In this document: positions 41,229 through 49,808 of the stretch, in pieces
Layout of the letters: each line of letters begins with the position of its first letter
How positions within the stretch are numbered: position 1 is the stretch's first letter
Source: Erythrobacter sp. HKB08
Lineage (GTDB): Bacteria > Pseudomonadota > Alphaproteobacteria > Sphingomonadales > Sphingomonadaceae
Length of the DNA stretch: 64,000 bases
NCBI RefSeq assembly: GCF_004114695.1
Contig: NZ_CP035310.1
Coordinates: forward strand, 372,001 to 436,000
Reading direction: 5' to 3'
Notes under the pieces: model-generated
What the model saw: the letters and a program-made list of their open reading frames with translations, nothing else
The model's database searches: none
What the model was told of the DNA's origin: nothing
Made by a program: the position numbers and the translations under genes

Positions 41229-43142
41229 TTACCCCATTTTCTTGAACAGCCAGGAGAAATTGCCTCCGCTGCGTGATGTCATTCCCTGGATCACGATTTG
41301 CTGGATCGGCTGCGGGCGGCCATTGCCGTCGACCCACATGCTTTCCTCGATCGCGACTTTCGCATCGCCGGATTCGCCCGAGATGCGGAATTGCCAATAG
41401 CTGCCGTCGGGCAGCGCCATGCCCGCGCCGCGCTTGTCCTCGGCCAGCCGCAGCTCGACCCCGCGGCCCATGTGGAAGCGGATCGCATAACCAATCTTGC
41501 CCCGCTTGCCGCGCTTGCCCGCAGGCAGTAGCAGGTCCTCGCCGCGCAGTTCGGAGCCATCCTCGCGAAGCATCAGCACCCGGCGATGAAGCAGGCCGTA
41601 TCGCGCGGCATAACCGTCGTGGCTCGCTTCGAGGCGGGTGACGATGCCCTGCGGCGTCTTCAGCGTCTTGCGGTCGACCTCGACCTCGTTGACGCCTGCG
41701 CCGAGCCGCCCGTTGATATGCACCGCAGTCGAATTCGCATCGTCGAGCACGAGGGTCGAGTGCGCAGCCGATGCGCGCAGGCCCTGCTCGATCCGCGCCG
41801 GCACCTGGCCTCCGGCAAAGGCGGACCCGCCGCAATTGACGATCAGGCGCTGACCCTGCGGGCAGAATTCGAACGCCAGCGTCGAAGCGCAGCCGAACCG
41901 CGCATGGCGCTGCAGCGGCGGCGGCGCGGCATCGAACAACAGCGTCGACTTGTTCGCCAGCACGCGCTGGTAGCCCCACTGCCGCACATCCTTGAGCGGT
42001 CGGGCACGCACGCCGCTCGCATCGACCAGGGCGGCCAGCCGGTCGTGCCTCACGGCTCCTGCACCCTGCCAGCTGCCCAGAGCGCCATCGGAATGGACGA
42101 GATTAAGCAGCGGCGGGACGAGCAGTTGCAGCATCCCTTCGAAGGCTTCGGGCATGTCCTTTTCGCGCGCGGCGTAGCAGGCGCGCAAATCGACCAGCAG
42201 CGCGATCGCGTCCATCTGCGCCAGCGGGCTGCGCGAAAGTGCTCCGCCATCGTCGGCCACCAGCTCGCCGAGGCAGCGCAGCAGCCCCGCCTCGCCGAAA
42301 ATCTGCCGGGGGCGCCCCTCGGGCAGCAGCAAGCCGGCAGCCACGATAGCGCACCAGCCGGCCATTTCGCCAAGGCGGTCGCCCGCATCCTTCACATTGC
42401 GGTCGAGCCAGCGCGCGGTTTTCGTGATCGCCTCTAGCCGCGCGCCGCGCTCCTTGTCGGTCGCAGTAGACAGTATCAGCGGCGCGTGGACGAGCCAGCC
42501 GAGCAGGCGGTGCCCGACATGCTCGACCTTCCAGGCCGGCCCCTTGCCCGGCTTCTCGCTCGCATCGAGCCAGGCCTGCATGATCCGGCTCGCGGTCGGC
42601 GCGACCTGCTCGCGCGGCCCCGCGGCAGCGAGGTCGGCAAGCCAGGTAAAGCCGTGGATCACCCGCTCGAACGGCGGCGTCAGGTGCACGCTGGAGGAGA
42701 AATCCATCTGCGCGATCGGCGCCTTGACGCCGTAGACGAGGAAATGCCCGGCCCGCAGCGCCATCCCGGCCGAGCGATCGCCCATGCAGCCCGGCTCGAC
42801 CGCCGCCAGCAGGCGTGGGCGCGATGGCTTGGCGAAGGGCTTGGCGAGCGTGGAGGGCGGAACCCCGATGCCGTAGGCGAAGCGCACCAGCCGGTCGCTC
42901 AGCCCGTGCGAGGGCGGCGCGAAATCGGAGATGACCAGCGAGCGCCCAGGTTCGAGCGTCTCGCGGCGCGAGGAATGCGCAGCGCTTTCGCCCGCGACCA
43001 GCGGCTCCTCGTCCTCGGCAGCGCTCGGTTTCTTGAGCGGTATCGCCTTGGCGGGCCGCTCTTCGTCAAGCGCTAGTTCCGGCTCGTCGACGTCGGGCGC
43101 ATGGCGGGCCGGCGTCATGCTCGAGGACGCCGCGTCCACCAT
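41229..43142 (-). CDS. Heparinase II/III family protein
   Basis: The 637-residue protein has an N-terminal toroidal alpha/alpha domain, including [16 protein letters not shown] and WLARN-like [16 protein letters not shown]. The heparinase II/III beta-sandwich domain spans about residues 400-620 ([40 protein letters not shown] and [15 protein letters not shown]). Relatives are polysaccharide lyases, but no signal peptide is seen and the N-terminal 80 residues are charged and low in complexity. Its role between rpe and purH is unclear. Its start overlaps the rpe stop (ATGA). Confidence 0.9.
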   Translation of the reverse strand: MVDAASSSMTPARHAPDVDEPELALDEERPAKAIPLKKPSAAEDEEPLVAGESAAHSSRRETLEPGRSLVISDFAPPSHGLSDRLVRFAYGIGVPPSTLAKPFAKPSRPRLLAAVEPGCMGDRSAGMALRAGHFLVYGVKAPIAQMDFSSSVHLTPPFERVIHGFTWLADLAAAGPREQVAPTASRIMQAWLDASEKPGKGPAWKVEHVGHRLLGWLVHAPLILSTATDKERGARLEAITKTARWLDRNVKDAGDRLGEMAGWCAIVAAGLLLPEGRPRQIFGEAGLLRCLGELVADDGGALSRSPLAQMDAIALLVDLRACYAAREKDMPEAFEGMLQLLVPPLLNLVHSDGALGSWQGAGAVRHDRLAALVDASGVRARPLKDVRQWGYQRVLANKSTLLFDAAPPPLQRHARFGCASTLAFEFCPQGQRLIVNCGGSAFAGGQVPARIEQGLRASAAHSTLVLDDANSTAVHINGRLGAGVNEVEVDRKTLKTPQGIVTRLEASHDGYAARYGLLHRRVLMLREDGSELRGEDLLLPAGKRGKRGKIGYAIRFHMGRGVELRLAEDKRGAGMALPDGSYWQFRISGESGDAKVAIEESMWVDGNGRPQPIQQIVIQGMTSRSGGNFSWLFKKMG

Positions 43143-43804
43143 CAGCCTTCTCCCCTCAGGGCCGCGATATTGGCGGCATATTGCGATGGGCCGCCCTTGA
43201 AGGTCGCGCTACCCGCAACCAGCACGTCGGCTCCGGCATCGACGCACAGCCGCGCCGTATCGGGATTGACCCCGCCATCGACTTCGAGATGGATTGCGCG
43301 GCCCGTCTCGTCGATGCGCTTGCGGATCGCCTCGACCTTGGCGAGCTGGCTGTCGATGAAGCTCTGCCCGCCGAACCCGGGATTGACGCTCATCACGAGG
43401 ATGAGGTCGGCAAGGTCCATGAGGTTGTCGAGCACCTCGACCGGTGTGCCCGGATTGAGCACCACGCCCGCCTTCTTGCCCAGCCCGCGGATCGCCTGCA
43501 GCGTGCGGTGGATGTGCGGGCCGGCCTCCGGATGGACGGTGATGATGTCCGCACCCGCATCTGCAAACGCCTCGAGATAGGGGTCGATCGGCGCGATCAT
43601 CAGGTGGACGTCGAAGGTCTTGTCGGTGTGCGGGCGAAGCGCCTTCACGACCGCCGGGCCGATAGTGATGTTGGGCACATAATGCCCGTCCATCACGTCG
43701 ACATGGATCCAGTCCGCGCCGGCCTCGTCGATCGCGCGCACTTCCTCGCCCAGCTTCGCGAAGTCGGCCGAGAGTATCGATGGGGAAATGAGCGGGCGAG
43801 CCAT
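43142..43804 (-). CDS. rpe: Ribulose-phosphate 3-epimerase
   Basis: The 220-residue TIM-barrel enzyme interconverts ribulose 5-phosphate and xylulose 5-phosphate. It shows [17 protein letters not shown], the metal-binding [36 protein letters not shown] and [12 protein letters not shown]. The start [11 protein letters not shown] at 43804 is standard for the family; an in-frame ATG at 43888 is not supported. It diverges from the RiPP cluster, with 141 bases between the two starts. Confidence 0.96.
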   Translation of the reverse strand: MARPLISPSILSADFAKLGEEVRAIDEAGADWIHVDVMDGHYVPNITIGPAVVKALRPHTDKTFDVHLMIAPIDPYLEAFADAGADIITVHPEAGPHIHRTLQAIRGLGKKAGVVLNPGTPVEVLDNLMDLADLILVMSVNPGFGGQSFIDSQLAKVEAIRKRIDETGRAIHLEVDGGVNPDTARLCVDAGADVLVAGSATFKGGPSQYAANIAALRGEG

Positions 43805-43945
43805 GCGCTTTTCGGGTCTGAGTTTGGGTCCATTCCCGAGTAGGCCCCGCGACTCGCGACAACAAGCGGCGCCCGTGGCCTTTTCCACATCGCACGGCCC
43901 CTCGGCGGCATGGCCATGGAAGAAGCTGCGTTATAGGGTGGCTGC

Positions 43946-44209
43946 ATGGCCATGATCCGCAAAGCTGCGAGCGATATCATCGAGACCGATGTCGACGACG
44001 AGACCATCATCGTCAGCCTCGAAAGCGGCGAGATGTTCTCGCTGTCCGGCACCGCCCGGGCGATCTGGGAGAAGCTCGAGGCAGGGATGGACGAAAGCGA
44101 CCTGGTCGACGCCCTCACTGACGAGTTCGAGGTCGAAGAGGAGGTTCTGCGAGCCGATCTCGCCAAGTTCCTGGCAGATTCGCGCGAAGCGGGGCTGATC
44201 GAAAGCTGA
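43946..44209 (+). CDS. PqqD-like RiPP recognition element protein
   Basis: The 87-residue standalone PqqD-fold protein (a RiPP recognition element) binds the leader of a precursor peptide and presents it to the modifying enzyme. The pattern fits: an Ile/Val-rich strand (ETIIVSLESGEMFSLSGTA), then RAIWEKLEAGMDESDLVDAL and an acidic helix ending LADSREAGLIES. In lasso-peptide systems this is the B1 component. It is followed by two precursor genes, an asparagine-synthase-like gene and an ABC exporter. A second ATG lies two codons downstream. Confidence 0.9.
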   Translation: MAMIRKAASDIIETDVDDETIIVSLESGEMFSLSGTARAIWEKLEAGMDESDLVDALTDEFEVEEEVLRADLAKFLADSREAGLIES

Positions 44210-44219
44210 CCGCGCCGGT

Positions 44220-44248
44220 TTGCTCGCTTGGGGGCGATTCTCTATACT
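44220..44248 (+). promoter_or_regulatory. Predicted promoter for the precursor peptides
   Basis: TTGCTC (44220-44225) and TATACT (44243-44248) are separated by exactly 17 bases, a good housekeeping-type spacing with a 5-of-6 match at -10. The site lies just after the PqqD-like gene and 52 bases before precursor 1. It would let the peptides be expressed more strongly than the enzymes. Confidence 0.45.
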
Positions 44249-44300
44249 GGCGCGACAGGACTTGGCTGGGCCACGGCTCATGCAAACACTGGAGGCCGCG

Positions 44301-44429
44301 ATGAGGACGACGCGAAATACCCACAAACCGCAATGGCGCACACCGGTACTCAAGGCCATCGGCTCGATCGCCGATGTCGCGGGCAAGCCGGTCCCGTTCC
44401 GACAAGCCCACAACAACCGCAAGTCCTGA
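44301..44429 (+). CDS. RiPP precursor peptide 1 (lasso-type leader), 42 aa
   Basis: The frame starts at the ATG 5 bases after GGAGG and encodes a 42-residue peptide. Its leader contains PQWRTPVLKAIGSIADVAG, which fits the lasso leader signature aromatic-xx-P-x-L-xxx-G read by the PqqD-type protein. The putative core is GKPVPFRQAHNNRKS. The residue at the expected acidic ring-closing position (7-9 after Gly) is not Asp or Glu: Arg, Gln and Ala are there. It shares 29 of 42 residues with precursor 2, including IGSIADVAGKPVP and the ending NRKS. Confidence 0.78.
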   Translation: MRTTRNTHKPQWRTPVLKAIGSIADVAGKPVPFRQAHNNRKS

Positions 44430-44503
44430 TCTAGCGCGGGAATCCACCGGCAAGACGCCGTAAATGATTGCCGTTTCGGGCGAACGGCTTTACGAGCGCG
44501 GCG

Positions 44504-44632
44504 ATGACCAGGACGCAGAACACCGCGAAACCGGCATGGGACACCCCGGCACTCAAGCGTATCGGCTCGATCGCCGATGTCGCGGGCAAGCCGGTGCCGG
44601 TTCTCCAGGATGCCGGCAACCGCAAGTCCTGA
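44504..44632 (+). CDS. RiPP precursor peptide 2 (lasso-type leader), 42 aa
   Basis: The second 42-residue peptide has the same layout as the first: leader PAWDTPALKRIGSIADVAG and core GKPVPVLQDAGNRKS. Here an Asp lies at position 9 counted from the Gly (or 8 if the core starts at Lys), where a lasso cyclase would join it to the N-terminal amine. This makes it the better candidate for a classical lasso ring. The ribosome binding site is weak (ACGAG). Its last 23 bases overlap the likely start of the cyclase gene. Confidence 0.78.
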   Translation: MTRTQNTAKPAWDTPALKRIGSIADVAGKPVPVLQDAGNRKS

Positions 44633-46544
44633 GTCCGCTCGAAGGCAGGCAGACGCCTTGCCCGGCCTGATCGCTGCGCTGCATGGCTGGGCGAACCAAT
44701 CACAGGATGATCGCTGGCTCCGCTCGCTGACGGCGCGATTTTCGCTGCTCGCTGGTGTGCGGCAGGAAGAGTACGGATGGCTCGCGTCCGGTAGACTCGC
44801 CTCGCGGTCCGAATGTCTGGAGGGTTCGTTTGCGCGGCACGTCGTCGTCCTCGGTGCAATCGACGAGGCGGCGGACATTCGCGCTGGCAGTGCGGCGGAG
44901 ACCTACGCGCAGGCCCTGACGCGCTACGGCCCGGATGCCGATGCCCATATCGTCGGCAATTATGCCGCCATCGCGCTACTCGCCGATGGATCGGTCCGGC
45001 TGGCAAGGTCGCCATGGGACGCTCCGCCTCTTCATTTCACGAACGATGCGCGGCGCATGATCGCGGCGCCCCGGCTCGAACTGCTTTTCGCAGGCGGCGC
45101 CGAAGCGGAGCTCGATTACGACCGCATCGTCGACCAACTCGCCTACGACTTCCGCGATAACGAGGTGAAGGGCTGGTACCGCGACATCTTCGCCGTTCCG
45201 CTCGGCAGCGTCGTGACGTGCCGGCCCGGCGAATGGAGCGTCGATCGCTGGTACGATCCCGTCACCTTCCTGTCGGGCGAGCGCGTGCCTCCATCCGAGG
45301 CTGCAGGGCAGGCCTACACGCTGCTGCAGCAAGCCGCGCGTCATGCCTTGCGGCGCAGCGACAGCCCCGCACTTGCTTTGTCCGGCGGGCTCGATTCCCC
45401 GCTAGCGGCCTGCGCCCTGCTCGACGAACTGCCGCCGGACCACTCGCTGACCTCGATCACCTTCCGCCCGCACGCGGACTGGGACGGCGAGTGCGCCCCC
45501 GGCTCGATGGGCGACGAATGGCCGCTGGTTCAGGATTTCGCTGCCATGCACCCGCGGATCGCAGCCCATGAGGTCCGCGCCGACATGGACCGCCTCGCCG
45601 AAGACGAGCGCGAATTGCTGCGCGCGATGCGCCTGTTCGCGCCCGGTATCGCCAATATCGCGCCGCTCCATACGCTCTTCCGCGAGGCTAAGGCGCTCGG
45701 CTGCGACGCGGTCTTCACCGCCGGCCTTGCCAACCAGAGCTACAGCCAGGATGGCCGCTGGGCCTATGTCGAGAAGTTCCGCCATGGGCGCTGGGCGAGC
45801 CTGCTGCGGCAATTGTCCGCACGCCCCGGCGACAATCGCTCGCTGCTGCGCAAGTTCGCCGCGCTGAGCGTGCTGCCGCAGCTTCCGGCAAGCGCAAGAA
45901 AGGGGCTGCGCGCGCTCGTCCATCCGGGACGGGGCGACATGCTGGCACTGCTCACCCCGCTATCCAGACAGGCGCTGGCCGCCCAGCGCAGCCGTGCGGC
46001 AGGCCGTGGCGGCCAGTCCGACTGGGACGACCAGACCTTCCCGCGCAGCCGCGAGGAAGCCGTGCGCCACGATCACTATGCTGCGGATGGCGAAGGTGCG
46101 GACGTCGAATGGGCGCTCGGCTGGCGTCACGGCCTCGCACCGGTCGACGTCACCGCCTATCGCCCGCTGATCGAGTTCTGCCTCGGCCTGCCGACAGCCA
46201 GCTTCACCGACGAAGAGGGGGAGCGCAGCCTCGCGCGCCAGATGGCGCTCGGTCGCTTGCCCGAAGCGCAGCGGACCAACACGGACTACGGCGCGCATGG
46301 AGCCGACTGGCTCGTGGAGCTCGGCGAACGTCGGGATGAATATCGCGAGGCCTTGAAGGTCATGCGCGACCATCCGTTCCTCAGCCGGGTGATCGATCTC
46401 GAACGGGTTGAGCGACTGGTCGATGACTGGCCCGAGCGGCCCTCGCAGGACATCGACGAGGACTGGCCCCGCATGCTCGCCATCCCGCGCGCTATCCTCG
46501 CCGCCCGCTTCATAGGTGTGGTCGAAGGGCGCAACGACCTTTGA
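44610..46544 (+). CDS. Asparagine-synthase-like peptide cyclase
   Basis: The 644-residue protein has a degenerate N-terminal glutaminase-like domain without the nucleophilic Cys and an ATP-pyrophosphatase domain with the PP-loop ALSGGLDSPLAA near residue 258. Further conserved stretches are AVFTAGLANQSY, RPLIEFCLGLP and a C-terminal RTNTDYGAHGADW. This is the architecture of lasso-peptide isopeptide-forming cyclases, which adenylate an acidic side chain and join it to the core N-terminus. The start is uncertain: ATG at 44610 overlaps precursor 2; ATG at 44577 or TTG at 44656 are alternatives. Confidence 0.88.
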   Translation: MPATASPESARRQADALPGLIAALHGWANQSQDDRWLRSLTARFSLLAGVRQEEYGWLASGRLASRSECLEGSFARHVVVLGAIDEAADIRAGSAAETYAQALTRYGPDADAHIVGNYAAIALLADGSVRLARSPWDAPPLHFTNDARRMIAAPRLELLFAGGAEAELDYDRIVDQLAYDFRDNEVKGWYRDIFAVPLGSVVTCRPGEWSVDRWYDPVTFLSGERVPPSEAAGQAYTLLQQAARHALRRSDSPALALSGGLDSPLAACALLDELPPDHSLTSITFRPHADWDGECAPGSMGDEWPLVQDFAAMHPRIAAHEVRADMDRLAEDERELLRAMRLFAPGIANIAPLHTLFREAKALGCDAVFTAGLANQSYSQDGRWAYVEKFRHGRWASLLRQLSARPGDNRSLLRKFAALSVLPQLPASARKGLRALVHPGRGDMLALLTPLSRQALAAQRSRAAGRGGQSDWDDQTFPRSREEAVRHDHYAADGEGADVEWALGWRHGLAPVDVTAYRPLIEFCLGLPTASFTDEEGERSLARQMALGRLPEAQRTNTDYGAHGADWLVELGERRDEYREALKVMRDHPFLSRVIDLERVERLVDDWPERPSQDIDEDWPRMLAIPRAILAARFIGVVEGRNDL

Positions 46545-46557
46545 CAGCGCTGCGGAA

Positions 46558-48288
46558 ATGCGGGCATTCCGCCCCGTAACGATGCTCGCCATGCTGCCAA
46601 CACTCAAGCGCTACGCCCGGCCCTGGCGGCTGTGGGCGATGCTGGGCGTTACGCTGGCGGGCGCGGCGCTCGAAGGGGTCGGCTTCCTCATGCTCGTGCC
46701 GCTGGTCGATACAGCGCTCGGCGGCGCGGCCGGCGGCGCGGCAGGGTTCTTCGAGCAATGGGTCGGCCCGATGCCCGGCCTCGAGGTGCTGCTCGCAATC
46801 TTCATCGCCCTGCTCGCCCTTCGCGCATTGAGCGAGCTCGCCAACAGGCTGATCGCCTTCGACATCCGCATGGCGGTGATCGACGGCTTGCGGGGCCGCG
46901 CTGTGCGCGCGCTGGTCGGGGCGGACTGGCGCTATCTTTCGAGGCTCCGCCAGAGCGACAACCGCTCGCTGCTGCTGTCGGCAGTCGACCGGGCGGGGAA
47001 TGCGGCATCGGCCCTGTTCGGCACACTCAAGACCGCGACCAACCTCGTCGCCGTCGCCGTTGCCGCTTTCGTCATTTCTCCCACTTTCGCTCTCGCGGGA
47101 GCCGCGGCGGGCGCGCTCGTCCTGTTCCTCTACCGCGGGCTGCGGCGGCGGGCGGGCGAGCTCGGCAATGCGCTTGTCGGGCGCAACAAGGCGGTGTTCG
47201 GCAATCTCGAGACGATGCTCGACAGCCTGCGCGTGGTGAAGAGCTTCGGCGCCGAGGACATGGCTTCGCGCCGCGCAAGCGAAGGCTTTCGCGCCATGCG
47301 ACAGGTGCAGCGGCGCTATATCCTGCAGGCCGGGCTCGCGCGGCTGATACTGCAGCTTGGCGGCGGCATCGTGCTCGCGGCCATCGTATTCTTCGCGGTG
47401 ACCCGGTGGGAAGTGTCAGGCGCGCTGCTCTTGCCGCTGATCGCCATCTTCGCCCGTGCCGTTCCGCAGATCGGCAGCCTGCAGGAGCAGTGGCAGGACT
47501 TCGCCCACTCCTCGCCTGCGCTGGGCGAGACCGAGCGCCTCATCGCCGATGCCGAAGCGCATGAGGAGGTGGCCGGCGAGACGGGCCGGAGCGCCACGTC
47601 CCACTCGCTAGGAAACGGCTTGGCCCTGCGCGAAGTCACGGTTCGCCACGACGGCGAGCGACCAGCGCTCGATGCGGCGAGCCTCGAAGCGGCAGCGGGA
47701 AGCGTCATCGCGCTCACCGGGCCCTCGGGCTGCGGCAAAAGCACGCTTGCCGACGTGATCGGCGGCCTCATCGCGCCCGATGGCGGCGACGTGCTGCTCG
47801 ACGGCAAGGTACTTGAACCGGCGGACCGGAAGGGCTGGCGAGCGAAGGTCGCCTATGTACAGCAGGAACCGGTCCTCTTCGCCGGAACCCTGCGCGAGAA
47901 TTTCGCCTGGGCGGCTCCCGAGGCGAGCGACGAACAGATCCATGCGGCGCTTGCGCGAGCCAACGCCGGTTTCGTGCTCGAGCGGCCCGGGGGGCTCGAT
48001 GCCGAAACGGGCGATGCAGGGCGGTTCTTCTCCGGCGGCGAACGCCAGCGCATCGTGCTCGCCCGCGCGCTGCTGCGCGATCCCGAACTGCTGATCCTCG
48101 ACGAAGCGACAAGCGCGCTCGACCATGCTTCCGAAGCGGAGATCGCCAAGGCCATCGAAGGCATGCGCGGAAGCTGCACGATCCTCGTCATCACCCACCG
48201 CGGGCTGCTGAGCGATCTTGCCGACCTGCATGTCGCGATGGAAGCGGGACGGATCGTTTCCGCGACGCCTGCGCCTGAACGCGGGTAA
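46558..48288 (+). CDS. ABC exporter (membrane plus ATPase domains)
   Basis: The 576-residue half-transporter has about six membrane helices (residues 15-300) and a C-terminal ATPase with Walker A GPSGCGKSTLA near 388, signature FFSGGERQRIVLARAL and Walker B LLILDEATSALD. No N-terminal C39 peptidase domain is present, so it exports but does not cleave. It lies 13 bases after the cyclase gene and probably secretes the mature peptide and gives self-protection. A GTG at 46516 overlapping the cyclase gene is an alternative start. Confidence 0.9.
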   Translation: MRAFRPVTMLAMLPTLKRYARPWRLWAMLGVTLAGAALEGVGFLMLVPLVDTALGGAAGGAAGFFEQWVGPMPGLEVLLAIFIALLALRALSELANRLIAFDIRMAVIDGLRGRAVRALVGADWRYLSRLRQSDNRSLLLSAVDRAGNAASALFGTLKTATNLVAVAVAAFVISPTFALAGAAAGALVLFLYRGLRRRAGELGNALVGRNKAVFGNLETMLDSLRVVKSFGAEDMASRRASEGFRAMRQVQRRYILQAGLARLILQLGGGIVLAAIVFFAVTRWEVSGALLLPLIAIFARAVPQIGSLQEQWQDFAHSSPALGETERLIADAEAHEEVAGETGRSATSHSLGNGLALREVTVRHDGERPALDAASLEAAAGSVIALTGPSGCGKSTLADVIGGLIAPDGGDVLLDGKVLEPADRKGWRAKVAYVQQEPVLFAGTLRENFAWAAPEASDEQIHAALARANAGFVLERPGGLDAETGDAGRFFSGGERQRIVLARALLRDPELLILDEATSALDHASEAEIAKAIEGMRGSCTILVITHRGLLSDLADLHVAMEAGRIVSATPAPERG

Positions 48289-48415
48289 TCCTGCAAATTC
48301 AGCGACAATTCATTGCTCGACCGCTAATCCGGCGTCCAAATGGGGTAACCCGCACAGGCTAACAGGGTGCGCGCAACCGGGTTGCGCCGCGCCGACAATC
48401 GGGCAGACTAATCGC

Positions 48416-48910
48416 ATGACCAGCAAATTCCTGCGCTATTCGACCATGGCGCTCGCAACCGCGGGCCTCGCTCTCGCCGGTCCTGCGTCCGCGCAGTACC
48501 GCCAGAAGATTTCGCACAATCCAGCGCGTTGCTCGGCCAGTTCGGGCGCGGCGGTGAAGGTACAGATCAGCGGCATCGAATCCGCCACCGGCACCATCCG
48601 CGTGCAGAGCTATCGCGGCACCAAGGAAGACTGGCTCGAGAAGGGCCGCTGGATCAACCGGATCGAGCTTCCTGCCAAAAAGGGTTCGATGACGGTCTGC
48701 ATGCCGCTCCCCGGTCCGGGCACCTATGGCATAGCCGTGCGTCACGATGCCAACGGCAATGGCAAGACCGACATCAGCCAGGATGGCGGCGGCATGTCGA
48801 ACAACCCCAGCATCAACATCTTCAACCTCGGCAAGCCGAGCTACAAGAAGACCCAGTTCGTGGTCGGCGACAGCGTGACCTCGATCGGGATCACCATGCG
48901 CTACATGTAA
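48416..48910 (+). CDS. Exported DUF2141-like protein
   Basis: The 164-residue protein has a signal peptide ending ALAGPASAQ. The mature part matches the DUF2141 pattern: VKVQISGIESATGTIRVQSY, PLPGPGTYGIAVRHDANGNG, and KTDISQDGGGMSNNP, with a calcium-binding-like DANGNGKTD loop. The family is periplasmic and of unknown function. The start at 48416 follows from the signal peptide. It follows the RiPP exporter after 127 bases and may or may not belong to that cluster. Confidence 0.86.
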   Translation: MTSKFLRYSTMALATAGLALAGPASAQYRQKISHNPARCSASSGAAVKVQISGIESATGTIRVQSYRGTKEDWLEKGRWINRIELPAKKGSMTVCMPLPGPGTYGIAVRHDANGNGKTDISQDGGGMSNNPSINIFNLGKPSYKKTQFVVGDSVTSIGITMRYM

Positions 48911-48914
48911 GCGG

Positions 48915-49808
48915 CTAGCCGCTGCGCTTGAAACGCCACAATTTATAGAGAACGCCCGGCGCGGCGAGCAGCGGATGCTTCTCGCGCCACGGCGTCACTT
49001 CGATTGCCATGCCGGTGTGCCGCTCGATCTTCCATGCGGCATAGCGCGCAGCGCCTTCGAAGGTCGTGCTCGCCTTGGCGAGGCGCAGCAGGTTGAGCGA
49101 TTTGCCGAGCCTGCGGCGCGAATTCCACCAGGCGATGATCGACTTGCGCTTCTCGGGCGTCATCTCGGGCGAGAGGCGCTCGCCGTCGCGCGTGAAATCG
49201 ATCCCCTGTGCTTCCCATGCAAGCGGTAGCAGCCCGTCGAAATGCGCGGCGTTGACCGAGAGGATCGAATCCTCGCGGCCCGCTTTCTCGACGCGGAATT
49301 CCGCACGGTAGGTCGCCTGGAAGAGCGCGCGCCAGTAATCGTCAGCCGTCCCGCTGGCAGGGCCGAGCGCGGCGGCAAGGCGCGCCGCTGTCTTCGCCGC
49401 ACCGCCGAGAGCATCGAGAACGCGCGCGCGCACACCCTCGCCGCGCTGCCAGACCAGGGCGCTGGGCTGGACGAAGCGTGCCCAGATCGTCGTGTCGCGC
49501 GATTCCCCCGCAGCGGCTTTCGCGAATTGCGCGAAGCTCATGGTAGCGACCTTGGCACGCAGCGTTTCGCCTGCGTATTCCCACTCGTGATAGCTGACGC
49601 GCGGCCAGATGCGCTCTTCCTGCTTGCCTGGCATCAGGAGGTAGAAATCGAGCACACCCTCCAGCTCGCCGGTGCGCAGGTTCGAACCGTAGAACAGCGC
49701 CGCCTCGGCCCCGGCATTCGTTGCCAGCCGCTCGGCAAAGGCGCGCACCTCTTCGCGCACCGGGGCGTCGATCTGCGCTGAAATCCTGCTTTCGAGCGTC
49801 TCGCTCAT
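48915..49808 (-). CDS. Possible Tam41-like phosphatidate cytidylyltransferase
   Basis: The 297-residue protein shows a nucleotidyltransferase-like start: ALFYGSNLRTGELEGVLDFY, matching the YGS...hD pattern of Tam41 enzymes. RAKVATMSFAQF and DTTIWARFVQPSALVW follow, in the order of the Tam41 Lys-Val-Ser and AGRLxKP segments. Tam41 makes CDP-diacylglycerol from phosphatidic acid and CTP. The upstream, overlapping gene (ATGA) is a diacylglycerol kinase, which would make that phosphatidic acid. Family membership is inferred from motifs and context only. Confidence 0.6.
   Translation of the reverse strand: MSETLESRISAQIDAPVREEVRAFAERLATNAGAEAALFYGSNLRTGELEGVLDFYLLMPGKQEERIWPRVSYHEWEYAGETLRAKVATMSFAQFAKAAAGESRDTTIWARFVQPSALVWQRGEGVRARVLDALGGAAKTAARLAAALGPASGTADDYWRALFQATYRAEFRVEKAGREDSILSVNAAHFDGLLPLAWEAQGIDFTRDGERLSPEMTPEKRKSIIAWWNSRRRLGKSLNLLRLAKASTTFEGAARYAAWKIERHTGMAIEVTPWREKHPLLAAPGVLYKLWRFKRSG

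Noticed and set aside
44220-44300. Longer start for precursor 1 reaching back to 44220
   Set aside because: The extension has no similarity to precursor 2, and GGAGG lies exactly before the ATG at 44301.
48416-48910. DUF2141-like gene as part of the RiPP cluster
   Set aside because: It is separated by 127 bases and belongs to a generic periplasmic family; no evidence ties it to peptide maturation.
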